Below, in pieces: positions 41,986 to 50,872 of a DNA stretch of 64,000 nt; the first letter of the stretch is position 1, and every line of letters starts with the position of its first letter. The notes below the pieces were generated by a model. It was given only the letters and a program-made list of their open reading frames with translations, ran no database searches and was not told where the DNA came from. Made by a program: the position numbers and the translations under genes. This DNA is from Bdellovibrio sp. ArHS (GTDB lineage: Bacteria > Bdellovibrionota > Bdellovibrionia > Bdellovibrionales > Bdellovibrionaceae), in contig NZ_JTEV01000013.1 of the NCBI RefSeq assembly GCF_000786105.1, positions 90,055-154,054 on the forward strand. Reading direction: 5' to 3'.

Positions 41986-42858
41986 ATCTCTAGATGGCTG
42001 TTAATTTCAGTTCTGGTACATGGACTTGTCCTGTGTGTTTTTTTGCAGGGAGATCGTCTCTTCGAGAAGGCCGCAGAATTGCAGCATATTGAAATTCAGA
42101 TTACGGCTGAAGTTAATTCTAGAGCGGTGAAGGCTCCTGCAATTAGAAAGAGCTCAGGTGCACCCTTCAATGGAAAAACTTCTTCCATAAAGAGAGTGGA
42201 CTTATTTAAGCAAAGCTACACTGCGAATTCAAAAGTGCCCAGTGTGTCGGCCAATGGCAAAGTGCAAGACTTTGCCGAAAGGGAGAATTACCTTTTAGGG
42301 TCGGATAGTTTTTTGGGTGACAACGATAAGTGGGAGTTTTATCGACAAGTTTTCGAACGGATAGATGCTGAATTGATGTTTGACTCGATTCTTGCTCAGT
42401 ACAATCACTTTGGAAGTGTCTATGTCGAATTTGAAGTCGATGCTCAGGGTCGTCTGCAAAATACGAATCTGCGTGTTTCCAGTTCTGATTCTATTTTGAA
42501 AGTTCATGTCATGCGTGCCCTTCGGAAAGGCCTTAAGGAAACCTTCAAAGAAGAGAAGTGGAATCCTTCAGGGCAGACCTCCATTCTGCAAGCCAAGTTT
42601 GAATTTCTTCAAGGCTCCGCTGATGTCAACTTTCAGAAGCAAAAAGCTTTTGGCAAGCCAATATTAGTTTTTAAAAGAGCAACTACGGAAAAACCACTTC
42701 CAACAACTATGGGAGAGCATCTTCTAAATGGCGGTATCAGCTATGATGCCTTTGCCATGGCGGAGCGCTGGGAAAAGTTCAATAAGAAGAAAAAGCTTCG
42801 CGAACTCAGTTTCGACCCATTTACAACCTACAAGGCAGATCCTGATTACAATTTATAG
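41986..42858 (+). CDS. TonB-like membrane-anchored protein with non-canonical start
   Basis: From about 42022 the frame encodes GDRLFEKAAEL and a body whose residues about 135-195 (SVYVEFEVDAQGRLQNTNLR, then SSSD and a helix) look like the TonB C-terminal domain. Reading back in frame gives SRWLLISVLVHGLVLCVFL, a membrane anchor with the Ser-x3-His motif of TonB-type energy transducers. No ATG, GTG or TTG precedes this anchor in frame; the stop TAA is at 41965-41967. AAGGGG (41974-41979) stands 6 nt before an ATC at 41986, which is my start. TTG 42043 would drop the anchor. A frameshift or base change near ATG 41994 is the alternative. Partner receptor unknown. Confidence 0.55.
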   Translation: MSRWLLISVLVHGLVLCVFLQGDRLFEKAAELQHIEIQITAEVNSRAVKAPAIRKSSGAPFNGKTSSIKRVDLFKQSYTANSKVPSVSANGKVQDFAERENYLLGSDSFLGDNDKWEFYRQVFERIDAELMFDSILAQYNHFGSVYVEFEVDAQGRLQNTNLRVSSSDSILKVHVMRALRKGLKETFKEEKWNPSGQTSILQAKFEFLQGSADVNFQKQKAFGKPILVFKRATTEKPLPTTMGEHLLNGGISYDAFAMAERWEKFNKKKKLRELSFDPFTTYKADPDYNL

Positions 42859-43006
42859 CTGTGCGACGGCATAAGGGTGTACGAATGACTTTCGGGCAGA
42901 CAACTTCCACTTGTCGCGACAGCGCAGTCAATAGTGACAAATTCACCGCTTCCACCGTGGCGGTGCATGCCTAACGTTGATCAAACAAAGATGGCTTCGT
43001 TCCGCA

Positions 43007-43021
43007 CCACGGGGGCCGTGG
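43007..43021. other. GC-rich hairpin near the menG end
   Basis: CCACGG and CCGTGG pair across GGG, with C-G and G-C pairs just outside a one-base mismatch. It lies 10 nt beyond the menG stop (leftward gene), so it may end that transcript. No U-tract. The rest of 42859-43031 shows no coding frame. Confidence 0.4.
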
Positions 43022-43031
43022 CGCAGCTTTA

Positions 43032-43742
43032 TTATTTCACAGTGCCTTTATAGATGTAGGCGATTCCGCCAGTCAGAGAAATATATTCCATTTTAGAAAA
43101 AGCGCCTGTTTCTTTCATAAGATCCAGGAAGCCTTCGCGGCAGGGGAAGGCGGCAGAAGACTTTTGCAAGTACTCATAAGCTTCGCCTTGGCCAGTCACT
43201 AGGCCGCCGATTTTTGGCAGGATGTTTTGACTGTAGAAGTTGTAAATCGCACCGAAGATAGGCAGATTCACTTGGCCGAATTCCAAGATCATCACGTGAC
43301 CGCCGGGTTTTACAACACGGGCCATTTCTTTAAGGCCTTTGACCGGATCGCCGACGTTGCGGATACCAAAAGAAATGCTGCTGATATCAAACGTGTTATC
43401 AGCGTATTGCAGTTGTGTGACGTCGGCTTGTTCGAATTTAATTTCCAATCCGCGCTCTTTGGCTTTGCCTGGGGCTGGGATCAACATTTCAGCGCAGAAG
43501 TCTGTTCCGACAACGTCACCTGCACCCACGGTTTTTTTGAATTCAATTGCAAGATCACCTGTGCCGGTAGCGCAGTCTAAAACTTTATCGCCCGCTTTTG
43601 CGCCGCTGTACTTAACTAATTTTTTTCGCCAAAGGTGATGGATACCCATCGACAGAACATTGTTCCCTTTGTCGTAGTTCGCCGCAACCTTAGAGAACAT
43701 AGTGCGGATCACTTCAGGATTCGGTGAATGCTTAGTTTGCAT
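43032..43742 (-). CDS. menG: Demethylmenaquinone methyltransferase (UbiE/MenG)
   Basis: A 236-residue SAM-dependent C-methyltransferase. VLDCATGTGDLAIEF is motif I; YADNTFDISSISFGIRNV and MARVVKPGGHVMILEF are typical UbiE segments. With menaquinone genes around it and no ubiquinone genes, methylation of demethylmenaquinone is the likely final step of quinone synthesis. Its start overlaps the end of the DAHP synthase gene by 11 nt, so both are translated from one leftward mRNA. Confidence 0.92.
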   Translation of the reverse strand: MQTKHSPNPEVIRTMFSKVAANYDKGNNVLSMGIHHLWRKKLVKYSGAKAGDKVLDCATGTGDLAIEFKKTVGAGDVVGTDFCAEMLIPAPGKAKERGLEIKFEQADVTQLQYADNTFDISSISFGIRNVGDPVKGLKEMARVVKPGGHVMILEFGQVNLPIFGAIYNFYSQNILPKIGGLVTGQGEAYEYLQKSSAAFPCREGFLDLMKETGAFSKMEYISLTGGIAYIYKGTVK

Positions 43743-44565
43743 AAAGCTCTACCTTGTGAAGAGGTCTATCAACGGCGTTTAAGATTTTATCCAGCTTGTT
43801 CATCATGTGCTTGAAGTCGTCTAAAGTCAGAGCTTGCATGCCATCTGAAAGGGCTTCCGCGGGGCGGGGATGAACTTCCACGATAATACCATCAGCACCC
43901 ACTGCCGCCGCCGCATAGGCAAGGTCGGGAACGAGTGCGCGAATACCCACGGCATGAGACGGGTCGACGATCACAGGCAGATGAGTATTTCTTTTCGCGA
44001 AGGCCACCGCATTGATATCCAAAGTGTTGCGAGTCGCGGTTTCGAAAGTGCGAATGCCGCGTTCACAAAGAATCACATTCGGGTTGCCACCGTTAGTGAT
44101 GTATTCAGCGGCTTTCACCCACTCTTCAATCAATGCAGCAAAGCCGCGTTTCAACATCACAGGTTTTTTCTGCATGCCTAATTCTTTAAGCAAGGAATAA
44201 TTGTGCATGTTGCGAGAGCCGACCTGGAAGCACTCTACGATGTCGTAGATCTCTTCGATCTGACGAGCATCGGTGACTTCGGAAATAAGGCTCATGTTGG
44301 TTTCTTTGCAGACTGCTTTGATGAAGTCGAAGGAAGATGAACCCAAACCTTGGAATGCCTTAGAGGACGTGCGCATTTTCCAGATCCCGCCACGAAGAAG
44401 ATGGGCTCCAGAAGATTTAACGCCTTTAGCGGTTTCCATGAATTGCTCGTAACTTTCGATCGAGCAAGGGCCTGCGATCACAGTGAACTGTGGTCCGCCG
44501 ATATCATATCCGCCGACATTGACGATTTGGGTTGAGGGAGTTGTTTGCATAGTTAGCATTTCCAT
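43732..44565 (-). CDS. aroF: 3-deoxy-7-phosphoheptulonate synthase (class I-beta, core only)
   Basis: A 277-residue DAHP synthase of the KDO8P-synthase-like subgroup: VIAGPCSIES, LLRGGIWKMRTS, QVGSRNMHNYSLL, KPVMLKRGF, ILCERGIRTFE and VDPSHAVG. It condenses PEP and erythrose 4-phosphate, the entry to the shikimate pathway. There is no fused ACT or chorismate-mutase domain, so feedback inhibition by that route is not expected. ATG 44565 and ATG 44550 are both possible. The divergent menF start is only 15 bp away. Confidence 0.93.
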   Translation of the reverse strand: MEMLTMQTTPSTQIVNVGGYDIGGPQFTVIAGPCSIESYEQFMETAKGVKSSGAHLLRGGIWKMRTSSKAFQGLGSSSFDFIKAVCKETNMSLISEVTDARQIEEIYDIVECFQVGSRNMHNYSLLKELGMQKKPVMLKRGFAALIEEWVKAAEYITNGGNPNVILCERGIRTFETATRNTLDINAVAFAKRNTHLPVIVDPSHAVGIRALVPDLAYAAAAVGADGIIVEVHPRPAEALSDGMQALTLDDFKHMMNKLDKILNAVDRPLHKVELYAN

Positions 44566-44580
44566 AATACGACTTCTTTA

Positions 44581-45669
44581 GTGGAACGGCAGAATAGCAT
44601 AACGCTCTCAGGCATTACAAACTTTTTGGAGGCAGGGGCCCTCTTGCGCCATAAGGATCAATGGATTCTTATAGAAGGTCCTTTTGCGCCTGTCGCCGAC
44701 GCAAATAGTGGTGAAATTACAATATTTTGCCCTGATTTCTACGATCTGGCATCTCGGCCGCCCTTACAAGGAACAAAGACTCACCGCCTCTCTACGGAAG
44801 AGTTGCGTCGCCATTGTGAGGCTTACTTAGCTCAATATCCATCTTCTGAGCCCCCCGTAATGAAAGCTTCTTGGCAAGAACCACAGAAGAAGGACTTTGC
44901 GGATGCGCTCGCAGCAATCCAAAATCGTATTGGTAAAAAAGAAATTCAAAAAGCCGTTCCGGTGGTGTTTTCCCGCTCTGCTCAGACGGTGACGGCCCTT
45001 GAACGGGCGCAAATGATTCTGACTCTCTTAAAAGCGCCAGCCACTTTGTATGTCTATGGGTTTTGGCACAATGGAGCCGGGGTTTTGGGGGCCACTCCCG
45101 AAGTCCTTTTTGATTATTCACAAGGAATTCTAAAAACCATGGCTCTGGCGGGAACCTGTCCCAAGAGCGAAGCTTCTGAACGGGATTCTCTTCTGAAAGA
45201 CGCCAAAGAAATGCAGGAACATCTGTTGGTGTTGCAGGACATCCGCGACGTGCTCAGTCCTTGGGGTGACATCAAAACTCACGGGCCCTATATTGCGGAG
45301 TTACCGACACTTTATCACTTGAAGACAGATATCGAGATTCACTGTCAGCGAAAACCAGAGTTTCTTTCTTTGGTGAACGACCTGCATCCGACTCCGGCGT
45401 TGGGTGTTGCTCCGCGGTCGCAAGGTTACACCTGGATGGCAGAGTTGCCGGGGCAGCAAGATCGTGGTCTATATGGCGGACCTGTCGGTTTTTTTGGAAG
45501 TGAAGAGGCTTTGTGCCTTGTCGGTATTCGAAATTTGCAGTGGAATAAGAATCTTACGATGATTGGTTCAGGCTGCGGGATTGTGACTGACAGTGAACTA
45601 GAACGAGAGTGGCGTGAGGTATATCAGAAACGCCAATCAGTAAGAAAGATTTTGGGGCTCGAGTTATGA
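44581..45669 (+). CDS. menF: Isochorismate synthase (chorismate-binding family)
   Basis: A 362-residue chorismate-utilising enzyme. VLGATPEVLFDY, LKTMALAGTCP, HLKTDIEIH, LHPTPALGVAP and GSGCGIVTDSELEREWREV are family blocks with the Mg-binding Glu residues. Because menD and menH follow with overlaps, isochorismate synthase for menaquinone is the likely role; salicylate or aminochorismate synthases are less likely. The start is GTG 44581, without a visible ribosome site; the conserved FLEAGALL soon after requires a start at or near here. Confidence 0.87.
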   Translation: MERQNSITLSGITNFLEAGALLRHKDQWILIEGPFAPVADANSGEITIFCPDFYDLASRPPLQGTKTHRLSTEELRRHCEAYLAQYPSSEPPVMKASWQEPQKKDFADALAAIQNRIGKKEIQKAVPVVFSRSAQTVTALERAQMILTLLKAPATLYVYGFWHNGAGVLGATPEVLFDYSQGILKTMALAGTCPKSEASERDSLLKDAKEMQEHLLVLQDIRDVLSPWGDIKTHGPYIAELPTLYHLKTDIEIHCQRKPEFLSLVNDLHPTPALGVAPRSQGYTWMAELPGQQDRGLYGGPVGFFGSEEALCLVGIRNLQWNKNLTMIGSGCGIVTDSELEREWREVYQKRQSVRKILGLEL

Positions 45670-47234
45670 CGAATATGGAATTAGCAGCGAAGGTTATTCA
45701 GGAACTGGTTCATACCGGTGTTCGTGAATTTGTATTATGTGCCGGAGCTCGCAACAGCCCTCTTGTTCACATTCTGGATGAAAACAAAAATTTGAAAGTG
45801 TATTCGTTTTTCGAAGAGCGCTCTGCGGCTTTTTTCGCACTGGGAAGAATTGCCAGCACACGCCGGCCGGTGGCGATTATCACAACATCGGGCACGGCCG
45901 TGGCCGAACTATTGCCAGCCGCTGTCGAAGGAACCTATTCGTCATTGCCATTGATCATGGTGACGGCGGATCGTCCGAAACATTATCGAGGATCAGGGGC
46001 TCCGCAGACGATTGAACAAGTGGGCATTTTCTCATACTACAACGAAGTGGCCCTGGATATCGATGCGGAAAATTCACATATCTCTTTCAAGTCTTTGTCT
46101 TGGAAAAAGCCGATTCACGTTAATATCTGTTTTGAAGAGCCTTTGATTGACGGGCCCGTTCCGCAAATTGAATTTACCGTTTCCGAAAGAACGAAGCTGC
46201 CCGGGCAATTGCCGTTGGGAACTTTGAAAGAAGTCGAGGACTTCATCAACGCGCATAAGCCGATAGTGATTGTCGGTATTTTGCCTGAAAAGGCGCACGG
46301 CACAGTTCTTGAGTTTTTGAAACAATACAAAGCTCCTGTTTACTGTGAAGGGATTTCAAGTCTTCGCGGTCATCCCGATATTAAAGACATCGAAATTCGC
46401 TCTGGCGAAAAAATGATTCATCGAGTGTTGAATTCGGGGTTATGTGACTCGGTTTTGCGTATTGGCGGAGTGCCCACGGCGCGTTTCTGGCGTGATCTGG
46501 AAGAGAAGTATCGTGAGATCCCGGTTTTCAATATCAGCTTCAATCACTTTTCCGGTTTAAGTCGTCCTGTCCAGCACTGCAATTCCATCGATTTGTTAAG
46601 TCAGGTCGAGTTCACCACGGTTCATCGCGAAAACGTGAAACTCAACATCGAAGATAATACTCGCACTGAGGCCATGCGCGCCCTGTTGGAAAAGTACCCA
46701 CAATCCGAGCAAGGTCTGATCTATGCCTTGTCCAAAAAAATGAAGGGCGCGTCTGTGTATTTGGGAAACTCCCTGCCAATTCGTGAATGGGATTCCTGCT
46801 CTTCGCACGATGCGATGCCTCTGCGAGTCGCTGCCAATCGCGGCGCTAATGGGATCGATGGCCAGCTTTCAACATTCTTGGGATGGGCGTCTCCGCACAC
46901 GGAAAACTGGTGTCTTGTTGGAGATTTAACAGCGCTGTATGATTTATCGTCACTTTGGGCAACTTCTCAGCTCGAAGCAAATAAGTTCCGCATCGTGATC
47001 ATCAACAATGGCGGGGGGCAAATTTTCTCTCGCATGTTCAATAAAGAGATTTTCGTAAACAAACATCAGATTTCTTTCGAATCGTGGGCAAAGATGTGGA
47101 ATTGGTCTTATCAGAAATGGCATAATATTCCTGAAGAGAACAACTTCGCGGATCACCAGATCATCGAACTCTGCCCTCACTGGGAGCAGACGCAAGAATT
47201 CTGGAAGGAGTACGAATTTCTGTGGAAAGAGTGA
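45666..47234 (+). CDS. menD: SEPHCHC synthase MenD
   Basis: A 522-residue thiamine-diphosphate enzyme that joins 2-oxoglutarate and isochorismate. LCAGARNSPLVH, FEERSAAFFALG (catalytic Glu), TTSGTAVAELLPAAVEG and DRPKHYRGSGAPQTIEQ mark the Pyr domain; ANGIDGQLSTFLG, VGDLTALYDLSSL and INNGGGQIFSRM mark the PP domain. Overlaps menF by 4 nt (ATGA) and menH by 13 nt. Slightly shorter than the E. coli enzyme. Confidence 0.94.
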   Translation: MTNMELAAKVIQELVHTGVREFVLCAGARNSPLVHILDENKNLKVYSFFEERSAAFFALGRIASTRRPVAIITTSGTAVAELLPAAVEGTYSSLPLIMVTADRPKHYRGSGAPQTIEQVGIFSYYNEVALDIDAENSHISFKSLSWKKPIHVNICFEEPLIDGPVPQIEFTVSERTKLPGQLPLGTLKEVEDFINAHKPIVIVGILPEKAHGTVLEFLKQYKAPVYCEGISSLRGHPDIKDIEIRSGEKMIHRVLNSGLCDSVLRIGGVPTARFWRDLEEKYREIPVFNISFNHFSGLSRPVQHCNSIDLLSQVEFTTVHRENVKLNIEDNTRTEAMRALLEKYPQSEQGLIYALSKKMKGASVYLGNSLPIREWDSCSSHDAMPLRVAANRGANGIDGQLSTFLGWASPHTENWCLVGDLTALYDLSSLWATSQLEANKFRIVIINNGGGQIFSRMFNKEIFVNKHQISFESWAKMWNWSYQKWHNIPEENNFADHQIIELCPHWEQTQEFWKEYEFLWKE

Positions 47235-47989
47235 ATCTCTTTTTCCTCCATGGCTTTCTAGGAAGGCCTTCTGATTGGGCCATTGTAAAAGCTCACGTGC
47301 CTCAACACGATGGGGTGCGGATTTATACGCCTGATTACTTTAAAGAAGCCTTGCTAGGCCCTCAGCACGCGTTTGAGGCCTGGGCAGACAACTTCGTCAG
47401 ATGGATCGAAGTGCAGGGCTGCTCGGCCGACAGAAATATTCTGGTAGGCTATTCCTTAGGGGGGCGCTTAGCTCTGCATGCTTTGCAAAGGCGTCCGCAG
47501 CTCTGGCACAAGGTTGTCTTGTTGTCCACGAATCCGGGCTTTAATGATCCGCACGAAGATTTAGATCCGACCTCGGAAGAGCGTCGTCAGCGTTGGATCA
47601 ATGACTCGTATTGGGCCGAGGAATTCCTAAAGGCCCCTTGGGATATGGTTCTTCGCAATTGGAATGCGCAACCTGTTTTTGGCGGAGGCGAAAATGAACC
47701 TCTTCGGCAGGAAAAGGAGTACTCGCGCGAAACCCTGAGCCTGGCATTAACCCAATGGTCGTTGGCGCAGCAAAAAAACATGCGCGTCCTTTTAGAAAAG
47801 AATTTACAGAAGATTTTGTGGATGGTTGGCGATCGCGACGAAAAATTTATGGAGCTGTCCCGCCGCCTGCAAAAGGAAGTCGAAGGTCTGCGGGTCGAAG
47901 TTGTTCCCAACTCGTCTCATCGTGTGCTTTTTGATAGCCCTAAAGTTATCGGTGAAAGACTTCGCCAGCTAGTTCAGCAGTTTCTTTAG
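47222..47989 (+). CDS. menH: SHCHC synthase-like alpha/beta hydrolase MenH
   Basis: A 255-residue alpha/beta hydrolase with the oxyanion loop LHGFLGRPSDW, the nucleophile elbow GYSLGGRLA and the catalytic His near SSHRVLFD. These match MenH, which eliminates pyruvate from SEPHCHC after MenD. GTG 47222 is the first start; GTG 47231 would give a 4-nt GTGA overlap with the menD stop and may be the true one. Its last 21 nt overlap the end of the convergent trypsin-like gene. Confidence 0.85.
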   Translation: MERVNLFFLHGFLGRPSDWAIVKAHVPQHDGVRIYTPDYFKEALLGPQHAFEAWADNFVRWIEVQGCSADRNILVGYSLGGRLALHALQRRPQLWHKVVLLSTNPGFNDPHEDLDPTSEERRQRWINDSYWAEEFLKAPWDMVLRNWNAQPVFGGGENEPLRQEKEYSRETLSLALTQWSLAQQKNMRVLLEKNLQKILWMVGDRDEKFMELSRRLQKEVEGLRVEVVPNSSHRVLFDSPKVIGERLRQLVQQFL

Positions 47990-48817
47990 CTCGCGATCAA
48001 TCCACGGGCGATATTTTTTTACATTCATGTAGATCGACTTCTCGCCGCAGAAATCTTTATTGCGCATAAACTCGTCGCGTTCACTTTTCTTAATATCGTT
48101 CGGCATCGTCCAGGAAGTCGCAGAGGCAATGCCCACGATGAAGTCTTTGCCCATATAGCGCATCATGGCTGGTCCGCCAGAATCTCCGTTGCATATGCCC
48201 TTGTGATCCTTTTGATTCACGTAAAACTGTTCTTCGGTCTTTGAGATGCTGTCGACCAAAAGATCCACGTGGCGAAGGGTGCCGGATCCTTGTGTATCTT
48301 CTTTTGAGACCGCAGTTTTCCCTGAGGTGCGACCATAGCCGATGCCAGTAAAGCCTAAACCCGCTTTAAAAGGAAATGTTTCGTCAGGAAGGACGGCTGG
48401 CTCGTAACCCTGAGGAGCTTCGCCATTAATCAGAATCAACGCGATGTCGTCCCGATCGTTGGCATTTTGTTTTTTAAATTCAGAATGAGGAATAGCCCGA
48501 ATCGCTTGACGAAGAATGTATTGTCCAGCCAAGGGCCTTAGGCCGAATGCTAGCGAAAGGGTCGCGGCACTTCCCGGAACACAGTGGGCGGCAGTCAGTA
48601 TGACATTCTTTTTAATTAAGATTCCCGTGCAATAGTTTTTTGTAGGGGCGTCGTGAATAAGAACCACGTACTTGGATAGCACATTGTCTTTGGTGGTCTC
48701 TTTGCCGCCAATAATGGCGTTGTCAGAAGTGATGTTTTCAAGATCACCTTCTGTCGGCCCTCCACAGGCGGACAGTGCAAAAACAAGCAATGAGCATACG
48801 TACAACTGCGTTTTCAT
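47969..48817 (-). CDS. Trypsin-like serine protease lipoprotein (S1), first paralogue
   Basis: A 282-residue lipoprotein (lipobox LSAC, Cys18) with an S1 domain starting IIGGKETT. The triad is His in LTAAHC, Asp in RDDIALI and Ser in CNGDSGGPAM. Asp, the trypsin specificity residue position, is not easily fixed by eye. Surface or periplasmic proteolysis is expected. ATG 48817 has GGGG 4 nt upstream; ATG 48832 lacks one. It is followed by no visible terminator: its 3' end runs 21 nt into the convergent menH coding sequence. Confidence 0.92.
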   Translation of the reverse strand: MKTQLYVCSLLVFALSACGGPTEGDLENITSDNAIIGGKETTKDNVLSKYVVLIHDAPTKNYCTGILIKKNVILTAAHCVPGSAATLSLAFGLRPLAGQYILRQAIRAIPHSEFKKQNANDRDDIALILINGEAPQGYEPAVLPDETFPFKAGLGFTGIGYGRTSGKTAVSKEDTQGSGTLRHVDLLVDSISKTEEQFYVNQKDHKGICNGDSGGPAMMRYMGKDFIVGIASATSWTMPNDIKKSERDEFMRNKDFCGEKSIYMNVKKYRPWIDRELKKLLN

Positions 48818-48843
48818 AGTTCCCCAAAACAAGAATAGGGATA

Positions 48844-48882
48844 TGGAATAACAAAAGGGCCGCTATTTTTGTAGCAGCCCTT
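48844..48882 (-). terminator. Terminator of the second trypsin-like gene
   Basis: Read leftward, AAGGGCTGCTA (48882-48872) pairs with TAGCGGCCCTT (48865-48855) with one wobble across CAAAAA, then TTTTGTTATT. It lies 40 nt past the stop of the gene at 48922-49749. Confidence 0.75.
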
Positions 48883-48921
48883 CGGGTTTTAAAATTTTTT
48901 TACTCTGATTTTTTTTAGAGA

Positions 48922-49749
48922 TTATTTCGTAGGGTCAGGATTTGTTAAGGATACAGAAAGCTTATTCGCCATTCTGTTCAGCCAAACTTTGTGCGCTAGG
49001 GCGCTGGTGTAGGCGGAAAATTGGGAGCAATCGTTGGCGCTGTCTTCAACTCCTCGGCTCGTCACACCCCAAAGATAGAATTTTCCTTTAATTTCGATGT
49101 AAGCTGGACCGCCCGAGTCGCCATGGCAGGCGCCGGTTCCGTCTGTCTGATCCAATTTTATTTCAGTCACGCTGAATTTAGGATCTGCAATTTTAACAGA
49201 TGTCATACGCAGCTTGCCAGCGCCGTCTCCCGTAACGCCGTCGGTGATCCCGTACCCAGCAAGAACTACTTTCGCGCCTTTTTTAAGAAGCTTTTTGTTT
49301 GTTTCCGACAGGAACGTTGCCGGCTTGTAGCCTGCAGGAACGTCGCCTTGGAAGTGCATCAAAGCGATATCACCCGTATCGAAGTCTTCGTACTGACGCG
49401 TTTCCCACAAGGAAGAGATAGCAACCTTGTCGACTCGGCGACGTTGCGCTTTCCCATTCACCTCGGTTCCGAAGAATACGTACATCGCTTCAGAGTCATG
49501 ACCGATACAGTGAGCTGCTGTCAGAACGAGATTATTTGGCAGAAGAGAGCCCGTGCAAAGCTGACCTTCTGCCGCATCGTAAACAGCCACGATGCTTTCT
49601 TGGATTTTATCACCGGCCGCAACGACAGAGCCGCCGATAATTCCTTCTCCTGTTGTCTGGATTTCACCTTGGTTAGAAGCTTGAGGTGAGCAAGCTGTTA
49701 AAGCCAAACTTGAAACGAGCCCCGCCAAAACAAGTTTATTCAACTTCAC
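48922..49749 (-). CDS. Trypsin-like serine protease lipoprotein (S1), second paralogue
   Basis: A 275-residue lipoprotein (lipobox LTAC, Cys20) with S1 domain from IIGGSVVA: His in LTAAHC, Asp in DTGDIALM and Ser in CHGDSGGPAY. It is a tandem, diverged paralogue of the gene at 47969, sharing the layout ALxACxP...IIGG. GTG 49749 is supported by GGGGGG and 4-nt spacing; the ATG at 49785 is inside the leader hairpin region. It has its own terminator, so the two proteases are separate transcripts. Confidence 0.92.
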   Translation of the reverse strand: MKLNKLVLAGLVSSLALTACSPQASNQGEIQTTGEGIIGGSVVAAGDKIQESIVAVYDAAEGQLCTGSLLPNNLVLTAAHCIGHDSEAMYVFFGTEVNGKAQRRRVDKVAISSLWETRQYEDFDTGDIALMHFQGDVPAGYKPATFLSETNKKLLKKGAKVVLAGYGITDGVTGDGAGKLRMTSVKIADPKFSVTEIKLDQTDGTGACHGDSGGPAYIEIKGKFYLWGVTSRGVEDSANDCSQFSAYTSALAHKVWLNRMANKLSVSLTNPDPTK

Positions 49750-49767
49750 GTATCCCCCCGGATAGTT

Positions 49768-49793
49768 CGCACCGTATAACCCCATGCGGTGCG
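49768..49793 (-). other. Leader hairpin before the second trypsin-like gene
   Basis: CGCACCG and CGGTGCG (49768-49774 and 49787-49793) form a 7-bp perfect stem with a 12-nt loop, just upstream of the GGGGGG ribosome site. It may stabilise the 5' end or serve as a regulatory structure. Confidence 0.4.
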
Positions 49794-49851
49794 TGAAGCT
49801 AATAAACCCAATTTGGAACCACTTTACAACATCATAATACTTATGCGTTCC

Positions 49852-49875
49852 ATAAGGGGCGCTTGGCCCCCTTAT
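49852..49875 (-). terminator. Hairpin downstream of proline iminopeptidase
   Basis: ATAAGGGG (49852-49859) and CCCCTTAT (49868-49875) form an 8-bp perfect stem with an 8-nt loop, 12 nt beyond the stop of the leftward pip gene. No U-tract is evident. Confidence 0.5.
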
Positions 49876-49887
49876 TGGCTGAAATTC

Positions 49888-50835
49888 TTACAGATGTCTG
49901 AAGCTGTCTGTGGCCTCAATCAGAGCTGAGCGCGTTCCGGGCTCTGCCGCCGCATGACCCGAGTCAGGGATGATTGTAAATTTTGCCTCTGGCCATGCCT
50001 TATGAAGGTCCCAGGCAGAGCGGGCCGGGCAGACGACATCGTACCGCCCTTGCACAATCACGGCTGGAATCTTACGAATAGTTTCGATGTTCTCAAGAAT
50101 CCAATTGTTGGTCGAGAAGAAGGCGTTATTCGTAAAATAATGGCATTCGATGCGGGCAAAGCTCAAGGCATATTCCGGATCATCGAATTCATCGATCGAG
50201 TGTTGATCGACGATTAGACGAGACGTCGCTGCTTCCCATTTGCTCCAAGCTTTGGCCGCTTGCAGTCGGGTTTCTGCATCTTCGTGAGTCAGGCGTTTAT
50301 AATATGCCGTCACTAGGTCGTGACGTTCAGCCATGGGGATCGGTTTCAAATACTCGTCCCACACGTCGGGGAAAATTTCAGAAGCCCCTTCTTGATAGAA
50401 CCATTTAATTTCTGAAGGACGGCATAAGAAAATTCCGCGCAAGACCAGGGCTTTTACTTTGTCTGGATGAGAAATCGCGTATGTCAACGCAAGTGTCGAG
50501 CCCCAGCTTCCTCCGAAGACCACCCACTTATCGATGTTGAGCATCGAACGAATGGTTTCAATGTCTTTTACAAGCTCCCAGGTGTTGTTTTCACGTAATT
50601 CCGCACAAGGAGTGGATTTGCCGGACCCGCGCTGGTCAAACAAAATGATGCGATAAGTTTTGGGATCGAAAAAGCGTCTATGGTCAGGAGCGACGCCGCC
50701 GCCGGGGCCGCCATGTAGAAAAACTACGGGCTTCCCATTGGGATTGCCGCATTCTTCCCAGTAAAGACTGTGGATATCAGAAACTTTAAGCATCCCAGAA
50801 TTATAGGGCTCGATCGTCGGATAGAATTCGCGCAT
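49888..50835 (-). CDS. pip: Proline iminopeptidase (S33)
   Basis: A 315-residue alpha/beta hydrolase that removes N-terminal proline. VVFLHGGPGGG is the oxyanion loop, ILFDQRGSGKSTP is characteristic of the family, GGSWGSTLAL is the nucleophile elbow, and the Asp and His lie in GRYDVVCP and DSGHAA. Probably cytosolic, serving peptide recycling. It follows the YihY gene by 37 nt. Confidence 0.93.
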   Translation of the reverse strand: MREFYPTIEPYNSGMLKVSDIHSLYWEECGNPNGKPVVFLHGGPGGGVAPDHRRFFDPKTYRIILFDQRGSGKSTPCAELRENNTWELVKDIETIRSMLNIDKWVVFGGSWGSTLALTYAISHPDKVKALVLRGIFLCRPSEIKWFYQEGASEIFPDVWDEYLKPIPMAERHDLVTAYYKRLTHEDAETRLQAAKAWSKWEAATSRLIVDQHSIDEFDDPEYALSFARIECHYFTNNAFFSTNNWILENIETIRKIPAVIVQGRYDVVCPARSAWDLHKAWPEAKFTIIPDSGHAAAEPGTRSALIEATDSFRHL

Positions 50836-50872
50836 AAAAACCTCACGGTGGTTGGAAGAATGAAATCTTCTT

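Noticed and set aside
41994..42083. ATG 41994 as start of the TonB-like gene
   Set aside because: It is out of frame with the body and reaches a stop after about 30 codons; it would serve only if a base were missing.
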